64,000 nucleotides of DNA from contig JFBG01000038.1 in the NCBI GenBank assembly GCA_000583135.1, forward strand, positions 38,696-102,695, read 5' to 3'. The DNA comes from Thioalkalivibrio sp. HK1. GTDB taxonomy: Bacteria > Pseudomonadota > Gammaproteobacteria > HK1. This document shows, one piece after another, positions 35,739 to 44,750 of this stretch; the first letter of the stretch is position 1; each line of letters opens with the position of its first letter. Both the position numbers and the translations under genes were made by a program. The notes under the pieces were generated by a model, which saw nothing but the letters and a program-made list of their open reading frames with translations, ran no database searches and had not been told where the DNA came from.

Positions 35739-36207
35739 CTCGTGCCTCCTGTCGGTCGTGTGATGGAAAGGGAGCCTTGTCGCTGTCATGAATTGACGAT
35801 GCCCGCTTTGAATCGCTCGAAGGGCAAGGCGGTAAGGTGGGTATCTCGAGATTCGGTCCGGTCGCGGATCACCCAAGGGCAAGCCTATTGCGAAGGTGAG
35901 TCTCGCGTCAGCGTTCGCATTCGGCATATCCAAGAAATCGAAAGAGGGCAAGCCCGCGCCGACCTGCCGACCTGCCCTCGAACCCTCGACCTTCGCCGAG
36001 TCGAACCCTTGCCGATCAAGGTCACCCTCGCCCATGCTACGAGGAGGCTCCGAAGCCTTGGGTCAGTGCCTCTTCATGCGCTCCTTCATGCGCCCCTTCG
36101 CAAAGTCCCTTCCGAGTCCCACCCGAATTCGAGCACTTGAAATTCAATATCCTTTTTGGGGTATCATCGTGCGCGATATAACACGCCTTTTAAGAGGAGG
36201 CACCCAA
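35739..36207. other. Intergenic region upstream of FDH structural genes
   Basis: It should contain the promoter of the FDH structural operon. TATAAC at 36177-36182 is a plausible -10, with only a weak TTTGGG-type -35 at 36155-36160. A sigma-54-like TGG...GC pair in the same place has the wrong spacing. No gene is supported here. Confidence 0.4.
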
Positions 36208-36423
36208 ATGAAAACGAAAGAACCCTCGATCCGCGAACGGCGGGCGTTTTTGAAAAAGGCGATGGCAGGCGGCGGAGTGGTCGCCGCAGCAGCGGTGGCA
36301 AGTCGCGCCGTCGATGCCGAGCCATCGTCCCTCGATAGTTCCACCCCCTTGACTGACACCCCCTCGCGCGGCTACCGCGTGACCGAGCATATCGATCGGT
36401 ATTACCGCTTGGCGCGCTTTTGA
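36208..36423 (+). CDS. Small Tat-signal protein of the formate dehydrogenase region
   Basis: 71 residues from the ATG at 36208, preceded by GAGGAGG. Twin-arginine sequence RERRAFLKKAMAGGGVVAAAAVASRA, then a short tail ending GYRVTEHIDRYYRLARF. It matches the known 'formate dehydrogenase region TAT target' family, which is found directly before the alpha-subunit gene in many FDH clusters. The exact role is unknown; a small exported partner or assembly factor is likely. The open frame extends upstream to 35896 without support. It is 32 bp before fdhA. Confidence 0.88.
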   Translation: MKTKEPSIRERRAFLKKAMAGGGVVAAAAVASRAVDAEPSSLDSSTPLTDTPSRGYRVTEHIDRYYRLARF

Positions 36424-36455
36424 CGCCGAACCGCAACCTTTGAGGAGAACGACTC

Positions 36456-39401
36456 ATGAAGTTAATCAAGAAGAGTTCCCGGGGGCCAAGCGGCGGTGTC
36501 GGTGTTGCCGCTCCCGGTGAAGGGATCGGGCGCAGGGCATTCCTTGCGCGCTCCGGTTTGACCATGGGCGGGGCGGCCGTGGCCACGATGGTTCCCGCCA
36601 CGATGATGCGAAAGGCCAAAGCCGCGGTCGGCCACGGCCCGAAAGATAACGTCCCCACCGAGATACGGCGCAGCGTTTGTACCCACTGCTCCGTCGGCTG
36701 CGGAGTCATGGCCGAGGTCCAAAACGGTGTGTGGACCGGTCAGGAGCCGGATTTCGATTCCCCGCTGAACTTGGGCGCGCATTGCGCAAAGGGCGCATCG
36801 GTGCGCGAGCACGGCATCGGCACCCGTCGCCTCAAATACCCGATGAAACTGGTCGGCGGCCAGTGGAAACGCATGGGCTGGGATGATGCCGTCAACGAGA
36901 TCGGCGATGCCATGCTGCGGATCAGGCAGGAATCGGGGCCGGATTCGGTGTACTGGCTCGGCTCCGCCAAGCACAGCAACGAGCAGGCCTACCTCTTCCG
37001 CAAGTTCGCCGCCTATTGGGGCACGAACAATGTGGACCATCAGGCGCGGATCTGCCATTCGACGACGGTGGCGGGAGTGGCCAATACATGGGGCTACGGC
37101 GCCATGACCAACTCCTACAACGATATGCACAACTGCAAGGCGATGATCTTCGTCGGCTCCAACCCCGCCGAAGCCCATCCGGTGGCGATGCAGCATATCC
37201 TGCGGGCCAAGGAAAACGGGGCGAAGATGATCGTTTGCGATCCGCGCTTCACCCGTACCGCAGCCCACGCTGACCTGCACGTTCCGCTGCGTCCGGGGTC
37301 GGATGTGGGGCTGATGTGGGGCATGCTCTGGCATATCTTCGAAAATAAATGGGAAGACAATCGCTATATCAACCAGCGCGTCTACGGGATGGATCAGATC
37401 CGCGAAGAGGTCGCCAAGTGGACGCCGGAAGAGACCTTGAAAGTCACCGGAGTGCCCGGCGATACGGTCAAGGCCGCAGCGCAGTTGATGGCGGAGAATC
37501 GCCCCGGCACCATCGTATGGTGCATGGGCGGAACCCAGCACACCATCGGCAACAACAACACCCGCGCCTACTGCGTGTTGCAGCTTGCGCTGGGGAATAT
37601 CGGCAAATCCGGTGGCGGGGCCAATATCTTCCGCGGTCATGACAATGTCCAAGGGGCAACGGACTTGGGCGTGCTCTCCCACACGCTGCCCGGTTACTAC
37701 GGGCTTTCGGCCGGGGCGTGGACGCATTGGTCCAGGGTATGGGAAACCGATCTCGACTGGCTCAAGGGGCGCTTCGATCCGACCCCGGTGATGGGGGACG
37801 GGGGCAAGGAAGTCCTGCCCATGAACTACAAGGGGATCCCCGTTTCGCGCTGGATCGACGGTGTCAACGAGGATAAGGAGAATATCGGCCAGCGCGATAC
37901 CCTGCGGGCGATGGTGCTTTGGGGGCATGCCGTCAACAGCCAAACCCGCGGGATCGAGATGAAGAAGGCGCTGGAAAAACTCGATCTCCTCGTCATCATC
38001 GACCCCTACCCCACCCATGCGGCGGTGATGAACGATCGCAAGGACGGAACGTGGCTGCTGCCGGCGGCGACGCAGTTCGAGACCTACGGCTCGGTCACCG
38101 CTTCCAACCGTTCGATCCAGTGGCGCGACAAGGTGATCGATCCGATATGGGAGTCGTTGCCCGACCACACCATCATGGCCAAGTTCGCCCGCAAACTCGG
38201 TTTTGCGGATGAGCTCTTCAAGAATATCCGGGTCGATGCCTCCACCGACGAGCCCGAGGTCGAAGACATCACCCGCGAGATCAATCGCGGTATGTGGACC
38301 ATCGGCTACACCGGTCAGAGCCCGGAAAGGCTCAAGCTGCACGCCGAGAATCGCAAGACCTTCGATACCACCACCTTGAGGGCCGAAGGCGGTCCCGCCG
38401 ATGGCGACTACTACGGCATGCCGTGGCCGTCTTGGGGGAATCCGGATACCGAGTTCACATACATCAACACCAAGGGTGAGCGGGTTACCAAGAAGGGGCA
38501 TCCGGGCACCCCGATCCTCTACAACACGAGCATGGCGGTGGGCGATGGCGGTTTGACCTTCCGCGCCCGCTTCGGGGTGGAGCGAGAGGGCGTGAACCTG
38601 CTCGCCGAGGGGGTTCACAGCGTGAGTTCGGATCTGACCGACGGCTACCCGGAGTTCAACCACGCCGTGCTCAAGCAGTTGGGCTGGTGGTACGAACTCA
38701 CGCCCGAGGAAAGGGATGCCGCCGACGGCAAGAACTGGAAGACGGATCTTTCCGGCGGAATCCAAAGGGTGGCCATCAACCACGGCTGCGCCCCCTTCGG
38801 CAACGCCAAGGCGCGAGCGGTGGTGTGGACCTTCCCGGATCCGGTGCCGATCCACAGAGAGCCTTTGTTCTCCCCGGATCGCGATCTGGTCGCCAAGTAC
38901 CCGACCTACGAAGATCGCAAGCGCTTCTATCGCCTGCCCACCCGCTACTCCTCCTTGCAGGCCACCGACCATTCGGGCGAGTTCCCTTTGATCTTCTCGA
39001 GCGGACGACTGGTCGAGTACGAAGGCGGGGGCGAGGAGCAGCGATCGACGATCTGGCTGGCGGAACTGCAGCAGGATATGTTCGTCGAGATGCATCCCAA
39101 GGATGCCAACGATCGCAGTATCCAAAACGGCCAGATGGTGTGGATCGAAACCCCCACCGACGGAACGGCGAGGATCAAGGCCAAGGCCTTGGTCACCCGC
39201 AGGGTGACTCCGGGGGTGATCTGGACGCCCTTCCACTTCGGCGGCTTTTTCCAAGGCGAGGATCTCTTGGATAAGTACCCCGAGGGGTGCGCCCCTTACG
39301 TACGCGGTGATGCCTGCAATACCGCGATGACCTACGGCTACGACTCGGTGACCCAGATGCAAGAGACGAAGGTCACCTTGTGCCAGATCCGCGCCGCCTG
39401 A
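36456..39401 (+). CDS. fdhA: Formate dehydrogenase, catalytic alpha subunit (Mo/W-bis-MGD)
   Basis: 981 residues; oxidises formate to CO2 in the periplasm. Tat signal GRRAFLARSGLTMGGAAVA (about 25-45). Fe-S ligands CTHCSVGCGV...GAHCAKG are near residues 74-110. The active-site motif is ARICHSTTVAG with cysteine (TGC at 37053-37055), not selenocysteine. bis-MGD binding blocks include VGSNPAEAHPVAMQ, DPRFTRTAAHADLHVPLRPGSD and GGTQHTIGNNNTRAYC. The C-terminal molybdopterin dinucleotide-binding domain includes LVTRRVTPGVIWTPFHFGG. AGGAG lies before the ATG. With fdhB and the cytochrome b gene it forms a membrane-bound enzyme of the Fdh3 type. The cofactor metal may be tungsten, given tupABC in the window. 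Confidence 0.96.
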   Translation: MKLIKKSSRGPSGGVGVAAPGEGIGRRAFLARSGLTMGGAAVATMVPATMMRKAKAAVGHGPKDNVPTEIRRSVCTHCSVGCGVMAEVQNGVWTGQEPDFDSPLNLGAHCAKGASVREHGIGTRRLKYPMKLVGGQWKRMGWDDAVNEIGDAMLRIRQESGPDSVYWLGSAKHSNEQAYLFRKFAAYWGTNNVDHQARICHSTTVAGVANTWGYGAMTNSYNDMHNCKAMIFVGSNPAEAHPVAMQHILRAKENGAKMIVCDPRFTRTAAHADLHVPLRPGSDVGLMWGMLWHIFENKWEDNRYINQRVYGMDQIREEVAKWTPEETLKVTGVPGDTVKAAAQLMAENRPGTIVWCMGGTQHTIGNNNTRAYCVLQLALGNIGKSGGGANIFRGHDNVQGATDLGVLSHTLPGYYGLSAGAWTHWSRVWETDLDWLKGRFDPTPVMGDGGKEVLPMNYKGIPVSRWIDGVNEDKENIGQRDTLRAMVLWGHAVNSQTRGIEMKKALEKLDLLVIIDPYPTHAAVMNDRKDGTWLLPAATQFETYGSVTASNRSIQWRDKVIDPIWESLPDHTIMAKFARKLGFADELFKNIRVDASTDEPEVEDITREINRGMWTIGYTGQSPERLKLHAENRKTFDTTTLRAEGGPADGDYYGMPWPSWGNPDTEFTYINTKGERVTKKGHPGTPILYNTSMAVGDGGLTFRARFGVEREGVNLLAEGVHSVSSDLTDGYPEFNHAVLKQLGWWYELTPEERDAADGKNWKTDLSGGIQRVAINHGCAPFGNAKARAVVWTFPDPVPIHREPLFSPDRDLVAKYPTYEDRKRFYRLPTRYSSLQATDHSGEFPLIFSSGRLVEYEGGGEEQRSTIWLAELQQDMFVEMHPKDANDRSIQNGQMVWIETPTDGTARIKAKALVTRRVTPGVIWTPFHFGGFFQGEDLLDKYPEGCAPYVRGDACNTAMTYGYDSVTQMQETKVTLCQIRAA

Positions 39402-39420
39402 GACCCTAAGGAGAATCGTC

Positions 39421-40011
39421 ATGGCTCGAATGAAGTTTCTCTGTGACGCCGAGCGCTGCATCGAATGCAACGGCTGCGTCACCGCTTGCAAGAACGAGCA
39501 CGAGGTGCCGTGGGGGGTCAACCGGCGGCGCGTGGTGGTGCTCGATGACGGGGTGCCGGGCGAAAAGTCCATCTCGGTGGCATGCATGCATTGCACCGAC
39601 GCCCCTTGCGCTGCCGTGTGTCCGGTGGACTGCTTTTACACCACCGACGATGGCATCGTTCTGCACGACAAGGACCTGTGCATCGGCTGCGGGTACTGCT
39701 TCTATGCGTGTCCCTTCGGGGCGCCGCAGTATCCGCAAAAGCAGGCCTTCGGGGTGCGCGGCAAGATGGATAAGTGCACCTTCTGCGCCGGCGGCCCGGC
39801 CGAGGACAACTCCGAGGCCGAGTATGAGAAATACGGTCGCAACCGCATCTCCGAAGGCAAGCTCCCGCTATGCGCCGAGTTCTGCTCGACGAAGGCCCTG
39901 CTCGCAGGAGACGGCGATCTGGTCGCCGATATCTACCGCGAGCGCCTGACCCGTCGCGGGGGGCGTCCCCAGCAATGGGGATGGGATACCGCCTACATCG
40001 AGAAGAGCTGA
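39421..40011 (+). CDS. fdh3B: Formate dehydrogenase beta subunit, 4Fe-4S (Fdh3 type)
   Basis: 196 residues carrying four [4Fe-4S] ligand sets: CIECNGCVTACK, CMHCTDAPCAAVCP, CIGCGYCFYACP and a later C-x2-C...C-x3-C pair (CTFC, CAEFC). It passes electrons from the alpha subunit to the cytochrome b subunit. Unlike E. coli FdnH it has no C-terminal membrane helix, consistent with the shorter Fdh3-type subunit. No signal of its own; it would be exported with the alpha subunit. It starts 20 bp after fdhA with AAGGAG upstream. Confidence 0.95.
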   Translation: MARMKFLCDAERCIECNGCVTACKNEHEVPWGVNRRRVVVLDDGVPGEKSISVACMHCTDAPCAAVCPVDCFYTTDDGIVLHDKDLCIGCGYCFYACPFGAPQYPQKQAFGVRGKMDKCTFCAGGPAEDNSEAEYEKYGRNRISEGKLPLCAEFCSTKALLAGDGDLVADIYRERLTRRGGRPQQWGWDTAYIEKS

Positions 40012-40401
40012 TCTCGGCGGAATCGCCTTGACGGGCGTGCGGTCGAGCAATCGCTGCGAGCCTATCGCGAACGTGAGCGCAAGGAAACCCTCGGGGCGGG
40101 CGTTATGGCCCGATGCCTCGCCTCCCCCGAGGATCTTTTCGGCGATATGGGTTGCGGGACGGTCTTAATCTCACCTGCGCCTTCGCGCTTGCTCGCCCGA
40201 GGCGCGCTTTGTCCAAGAGCGACGACGGGGCTTTTCGTTTTCGCGCTGGGGTATCGAAGCCCGGGGCCGCTTTGGCTCGATGCCATCGGTGATGTCCCGA
40301 ACTAAGAGAAAGCGATCGATGGGCCGGTCGCCGGATGCAAGACCCCGAAAGCGCCGCTCATTCTCGGCCAGGCGCTCGCAAAGACTTGAGGAGTGCGCAT
40401 C
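40012..40401. other. Gap inside the FDH operon
   Basis: 390 bp without a supported gene. A 66-codon frame at 40105-40305 lacks a ribosome site and looks non-coding. No terminator was seen, so transcription may continue to the small genes downstream. Confidence 0.45.
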
Positions 40402-40572
40402 ATGAACATGAATATCACCATCAATGTGGCATTCGTCGTGATGGCCGTCGCCATTGCCCTGCCGGTCTCCGTCGGGCTCGGCATCATCCTCGCCGGCGGT
40501 GCGGTGCTTGCATGGGCCGTGAACGAATGGAGTGAAAAGTACGCCGGTAGAAGCAAAGAGAAGGACGAATGA
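40402..40572 (+). CDS. 56-residue membrane protein in the FDH operon
   Basis: ATG at 40402 with GAGGAG 9 nt upstream. MNMNITINVAFVVMAVAIAL begins a hydrophobic region of about 35 residues (FVVMAVAIAL, VGLGIILAGGAVLAWAV), probably one long or two short membrane helices, followed by a charged tail NEWSEKYAGRSKEKDE. No family recognised. Its position between the beta and gamma genes suggests a small accessory subunit or assembly factor. The good ribosome site and clean hydrophobic/charged division support a real gene. Confidence 0.7.
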   Translation: MNMNITINVAFVVMAVAIALPVSVGLGIILAGGAVLAWAVNEWSEKYAGRSKEKDE

Positions 40573-40810
40573 CCGCCTCTTAGCAGCATGGTCGGTTCAA
40601 GCGGCGATGCGTCGTCGCAAAGGCCGATATGCCGATCGATCCGAACGATGATGGGTGAGTGGTGGACGGATGGGGGCTATGGCTTCGATAGCAAGCAAGC
40701 GATCGACATCGAAATCCCCCTTCTCTCAATGCCCGCAAACGTCAATCACCCCAATAACTTCCTTGCCCGAAATTCGATCGACCCCCACCTTAGAGGAGAT
40801 AACCGAAGCC

Positions 40811-41011
40811 ATGAGACCCGCAACAAGCGCAAGGATCCTCGGGGCAGCGATGGCCACCGTCCTCCTCGCCGGATGCTGGGATTCGACGGAAGTCAACTTG
40901 CACCGCCCCGGTGAATACAAGGGCGAAAGCGATCCCCTGCTCGATCAAAGCGCCACGACAAGGATCGACTCGCTAAGCGAACGATTCCAAACGGTGCAAA
41001 CGGATCGCTAA
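40811..41011 (+). CDS. Small lipoprotein in the FDH operon
   Basis: 66 residues from the ATG at 40811, with AGAGGAGA upstream. The lipobox MATVLLAGC at residues 14-22 predicts signal peptidase II cleavage and a 45-residue mature lipoprotein starting CWDSTEVNLHRPGEYKGESDPLL. The HRPGEYKG segment resembles short motifs seen in proteins next to FDH cytochrome b genes, but I cannot name a family. The gamma subunit gene starts 70 bp later, so co-transcription is likely. Confidence 0.75.
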   Translation: MRPATSARILGAAMATVLLAGCWDSTEVNLHRPGEYKGESDPLLDQSATTRIDSLSERFQTVQTDR

Positions 41012-41081
41012 GCCGCTTTGTGACAAAGAACGCTCCCCCATCGAGAAGAGCGCGAAGAAAAAAAGAGGAGTTCACGCCATC

Positions 41082-42263
41082 ATGCGAAATACACCGATGA
41101 CCCCTTCGCGTCGTAAACGCTACTTTCGGATCACCCTTGCCAGCGTCATCCTGATCGTGGCGGGGGCGATGCTTCTGCCCTTGATCGGTTACCTCCAAGT
41201 CGGGCTTTCCGGTTTGCCGGACGCGAAAGCGCAAAGCCAGACCCAAAGCGCCGACTCCGCCAATCCGCGCTCCAACTATTGGCGGGCGGTTCGAGAAGGA
41301 CAAGAGCGAGTCGGCGAAGACGGCGCCGTCTTGGATTACAGCTCCGTCACCGGCAAACCGATGCCCGGCGACAGCGACGCCTTGTGGATCAATCGAGAGG
41401 CGAACAATCTCATCAACGGTACCGGTCAGAACTGGCGTCAGATCCGCAACCGGATCATCGCCGTCTACGGCGGCTGGATCCTCTTCGGAATCATCGTCGC
41501 CATCTCGCTTTTCTATGTCATCCGCGGAAAGGTCAAACTCGAAGACGGCAACTCCGGAGTCAAGGTTCAGCGCTGGACACCCTTCGAACGATTTGTCCAC
41601 TGGGTGACCGCCGTCGCCTTCGTCATCTTGGCCGCCACCGGACTTAGCCTGCTCTTCGGACGAACGGTGCTGATCCCGCTGATGGGGCCGGAGGGCTTCT
41701 CGGTATGGGCGACCATGGCCATGGGAATGCACGAGTTCTTCGGTCCTTGGGTCTTCACCCCCGGAGTGGTGTTCATGATCATCTTGTGGCTCGCCGACAA
41801 CATCCCGGAAAAAGGCGATCTCGAGTGGTTCATCAAAGGCGGGGGCATGGTCGGCAAGGGCCATCCGAGTAGCGGACGACTCAACGCCGGCGAAAAGGTC
41901 TGGTTCTGGTTCATCGCCACCTTCGGTGCCGCCTGCGTCGTCAGCGGAATCATCTTGTGCTTCCCCACGCTGTGGGAACAAACCCGAGACACCATGCAGT
42001 TGGCCCACATCGTGCACGGAGCCTGCTCCTTGATGTGGATCGCCTTCTGGCTCGGCCACGCCTACATCGGCACCATCGGCTCCGAGGGTTCGTTGGAAGC
42101 CATGACCACCGGCTACGTGGACGTCAACTGGGCCAAACAACACCACGACCTCTGGTACGAGGAAATCGCCGACAACGCCGAGCACACCCACGAGGGCGGC
42201 TCCCAACCCCCGCCCACCCAGCCCGACGGCACCCGCTCGGACTCCGCTCCCACCACCGCTTGA
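41082..42263 (+). CDS. Formate dehydrogenase gamma subunit, cytochrome b556
   Basis: 393 residues; membrane anchor that takes electrons to the quinone pool. N-terminal hydrophobic segment at about 16-37, then about 90 periplasmic residues, then at least four membrane helices (GGWILFGIIVAISLFYVI, VTAVAFVILAATGLSLLF, WVFTPGVVFMIILWL, FIATFGAACVVSGIILCF). Haem-ligand candidates are His in ERFVHWVTA, MGMHEFFGP and AHIVHGACSLMWIAFWLGHAY. The C-terminal VDVNWAKQHHDLWYEE is characteristic of FDH gamma subunits. It is longer than E. coli FdnI (217) because of the N-terminal domain. A terminator follows. Confidence 0.93.
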   Translation: MRNTPMTPSRRKRYFRITLASVILIVAGAMLLPLIGYLQVGLSGLPDAKAQSQTQSADSANPRSNYWRAVREGQERVGEDGAVLDYSSVTGKPMPGDSDALWINREANNLINGTGQNWRQIRNRIIAVYGGWILFGIIVAISLFYVIRGKVKLEDGNSGVKVQRWTPFERFVHWVTAVAFVILAATGLSLLFGRTVLIPLMGPEGFSVWATMAMGMHEFFGPWVFTPGVVFMIILWLADNIPEKGDLEWFIKGGGMVGKGHPSSGRLNAGEKVWFWFIATFGAACVVSGIILCFPTLWEQTRDTMQLAHIVHGACSLMWIAFWLGHAYIGTIGSEGSLEAMTTGYVDVNWAKQHHDLWYEEIADNAEHTHEGGSQPPPTQPDGTRSDSAPTTA

Positions 42264-42325
42264 GGCCAGTCTTTCCCTCGAAAGACAAGCAAGGGCCGGC
42301 GGGAGCACTTGCCTGCCAAGCAACG

Positions 42326-42355
42326 AAAGCCGCCACCGACGAGGTGGCGGCTTTT
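42326..42355 (+). terminator. Rho-independent terminator after the FDH operon
   Basis: A 12-bp perfect stem, AAAGCCGCCACC (42326-42337) with GGTGGCGGCTTT (42343-42354), has a 5-nt loop and ends in TTTT. It lies 60 nt after the gamma subunit stop. Confidence 0.9.
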
Positions 42356-42527
42356 CGCTCGAACCGTCGATAGCGCATACGAACCTGCAAAGAGACAAGA
42401 AATACGATTCGGTAGACAACTCCATAATAATTCTACTGCCTTGAATACTCGATATCGGGGGACTATCGAATCGCTCGCGATCATCGACCAAAAACGAAGG
42501 AAGAAAATCGTGCTTCTAGGTGATAAG

Positions 42528-43253
42528 ATGGAATCCAGCGGGAGATTTTTGTTTCGTTGGAGGAGTTATTTTCTGCTTTGCTTCGCTCCCTTGATCATAT
42601 TGTCTCTACGAGAGCCTGAATATCTGGAACTGTATCTCGGCGACACGCTCGAGGATCTGTTCGAGTATTTTTGTGTGGCCATTATGCTTGCCGGTTTAGC
42701 GCTGCGAGTGTTCACCGTTGCTTATGTACCCAAAGGGACATCCGGTCGAACAACGAAAACCCAGATTGCCGACACCTTGAACACAACCGGTCTTTACTCC
42801 GTGGTGCGAAATCCGCTCTACCTCGGTAATTGTCTAATCTATTTAGGGATATTGCTCTTTTCGCAGAAGTTTTTGATCACCCTGTGCATCTGCTTTTTTC
42901 TCGTGATTTACTACGAACGCATCATATTGGCGGAAGAAGCCTTCCTCACACGTCAATTCAAGGACAGCTACCTGCAATGGGCAAAGAAGACTCCGGCGTT
43001 CATCCCGAATTTGACATTATGGCAACCGCCCCGTTTACCCTTCTCGCTAAAATCAGTGCTTCGTAGAGAGTACACCACTTGGCTCGTCGCATTTTTCTCG
43101 CTGTTTTGCATCGAAGTCGGCGGTGATTTATTGGCTGACGCCAACCGGATCGATACCAGTTGGCTGATCGCATTGATAATTGCTTGCGTGCTTTACTTGG
43201 TTTTGCGACAGATCAAAAAGCAAACCAACCTTCTCGATGTCGATGGTCGGTAG
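42528..43253 (+). CDS. Isoprenylcysteine carboxyl methyltransferase-like membrane methyltransferase
   Basis: 241 residues from the ATG at 42528, preceded by AGGTGA. Five or more hydrophobic segments and the ICMT/PEMT signature LNTTGLYSVVRNPLYLGN (about 85-105) with YYERIILAEEAFL and a following F.DSYLQWAKKTPAFIP block. The family methylates lipids or prenyl-cysteine groups; LmtA lipid A phosphate methyltransferase is one bacterial member, but the substrate here is unknown. The open frame upstream to 42309 crosses the FDH terminator and is not coding. Base composition is AT-richer than the FDH genes. Confidence 0.8.
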   Translation: MESSGRFLFRWRSYFLLCFAPLIILSLREPEYLELYLGDTLEDLFEYFCVAIMLAGLALRVFTVAYVPKGTSGRTTKTQIADTLNTTGLYSVVRNPLYLGNCLIYLGILLFSQKFLITLCICFFLVIYYERIILAEEAFLTRQFKDSYLQWAKKTPAFIPNLTLWQPPRLPFSLKSVLRREYTTWLVAFFSLFCIEVGGDLLADANRIDTSWLIALIIACVLYLVLRQIKKQTNLLDVDGR

Positions 43254-43438
43254 AATAATCGCCATCTCTCACTCTTGCGGCTACCGCAGGCGGGACTCCC
43301 TTGGATCTCTGCGCAGAAAAAGAACGTACCGCACGAACAAGACCGGATCAATACCGCCTACGAAGCCAATCTATCGGACATCATGATTCCGACGAATAAG
43401 ATGCACTGCACCATCGATTTCAGAACGGTTTGGCAACA

Positions 43439-44377
43439 ATGAACCCTTCTACGCTACCCGAGCCGAACCATCTACCGAGGGCATCTCGCCTCGGCTGCTT
43501 GGTTTTTGAACATGTATCGAGTGTCTTGCCCTTGTCATCCAATATCATCACCGCTCTCTTGCTGCTATCGAGCATGTCGCTATTGCCGCTACCGACGAGT
43601 GCCGAATGGGAAGATGATCGGCTATCCCTCGCTCCCCTTTCCCGTTCGATCTCAGACGAGACGGAGAACGTTTCGAGCGAATCGTCTCGCGGCGAGATCG
43701 ACCGAGACTTTGGAATCGCCCTCGAGCGGCGCGATATCGAGCGCGCTTTGTCTCTCTTGGCCAACGGCGCCGATCCTGATTTGCGTCTTCGCCATGGAAA
43801 AACCGCCCTGATGAGCGCGGCGAAAATCGGATCCGCCGAACTCGTGGGTGAGATCATCCGGCTCGGTGCAGATATCAATGCCCTCAACGACAACGGTGGC
43901 AGCGCATTGATGTTCGCGGCCATCCCCGGCGATGCGGAAACGATTTCCTTGCTGATCGACCACGGAGCGGAGATCGACCACCGCGGGCACTTCGACTGGA
44001 CCGCTTTGATGGTCGCAGCCTCGAAGGGACACGCCGGGGGTATCCGCATCTTGCTGGATCACGGCGCGGATCCCGCCCAACAGGATAGCTACGGCTTCAC
44101 TCCTTTGATGCGAGCGGTGCAAGGCAACAAGAGCGCAGCGGTCACCACCCTGCTCGCCTACGAGCCCAAGGCCCTCGAAGCCAAGAACGAGCGAGGAGCC
44201 ACCGCCTTGCATATCGCGGTCGAAGAAAACCTTCCCCTGCTGGTGAAAACTCTGCTCGAACACGGAGCCGACCCGAGTACCCCGGATAATGCCGGATACG
44301 ACCCCGCCCACAAAGCCACCGCCCACGGCTACCACGAAGTTCTCTCCCTGCTCGCTCACTCATCTGAGAAGCGATAG
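43439..44377 (+). CDS. Second ankyrin-repeat protein with N-terminal hydrophobic segment
   Basis: 312 residues. A hydrophobic stretch NIITALLLLSSMSLLPLPTSAEW at about residues 36-58 could be a signal peptide with a long n-region or an anchor; an internal ATG would give a more usual signal. About six ankyrin repeats follow from residue 95 (GKTALMSAAKIGSAELVGEIIRLGADINA, ATALHIAVEENLPLLVKTLLEHGADP). It is only distantly like the ankyrin protein at 33.5 kb and shows no recent internal duplication. Function unknown. Confidence 0.8.
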   Translation: MNPSTLPEPNHLPRASRLGCLVFEHVSSVLPLSSNIITALLLLSSMSLLPLPTSAEWEDDRLSLAPLSRSISDETENVSSESSRGEIDRDFGIALERRDIERALSLLANGADPDLRLRHGKTALMSAAKIGSAELVGEIIRLGADINALNDNGGSALMFAAIPGDAETISLLIDHGAEIDHRGHFDWTALMVAASKGHAGGIRILLDHGADPAQQDSYGFTPLMRAVQGNKSAAVTTLLAYEPKALEAKNERGATALHIAVEENLPLLVKTLLEHGADPSTPDNAGYDPAHKATAHGYHEVLSLLAHSSEKR

Positions 44378-44750
44378 TCTCCGATCCAAGCCTCAATGGG
44401 GTGGATAGATACCCTTCGGCTTGGGCACTCGCAATACTGGATTCGATCGGCCTACCTAGCCGATCTCCGCCCTTCCCGTTTCACACCGCATCGACGATGC
44501 AGTTGTCAGCTGCGTCGAAGGCCAATCCCGACGTTCGGCTACTCTTCGTTGAGAAATCCTCGCATAAAATCGGATGCGGGGCTCGATCTTCACCCCTCGC
44601 TCAACCTCGTCGACCGGGCGAAAAGAGCATGGCATTACAATCGGCAACCCGTACGAAACGCAGGGTGAAGTCGGCATTCGATCCGAGAGACCCAAAGCAA
44701 AGCCGACCGCCCCTAGCGGGAGAGCCATCCCCGGCAAGAAGGAGAATCGA
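44378..44750. other. Intergenic region before the BRCT gene
   Basis: Nothing beyond unsupported short frames; AAGGAGA at the right end is the ribosome site of the next gene. Confidence 0.4.

Noticed and set aside
36156..36172. Sigma-54 promoter before the FDH structural genes
   Set aside because: A TGG and a GC are present but their spacing is one base too long and the rest of the consensus is missing.
37041..37070. Selenocysteine codon in the FDH active site
   Set aside because: The codon is TGC in RICHST, so the enzyme uses cysteine.
36462..39596. Open frame of 1044 codons on the minus strand opposite fdhA
   Set aside because: It is a mirror of the strongly biased fdhA coding sequence; it has no protein-like motifs, and fdhA and fdh3B are certain.
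40105..40305. 66-codon frame between FDH beta gene and the small membrane protein gene
   Set aside because: No ribosome site and no conserved-looking or topogenic sequence.
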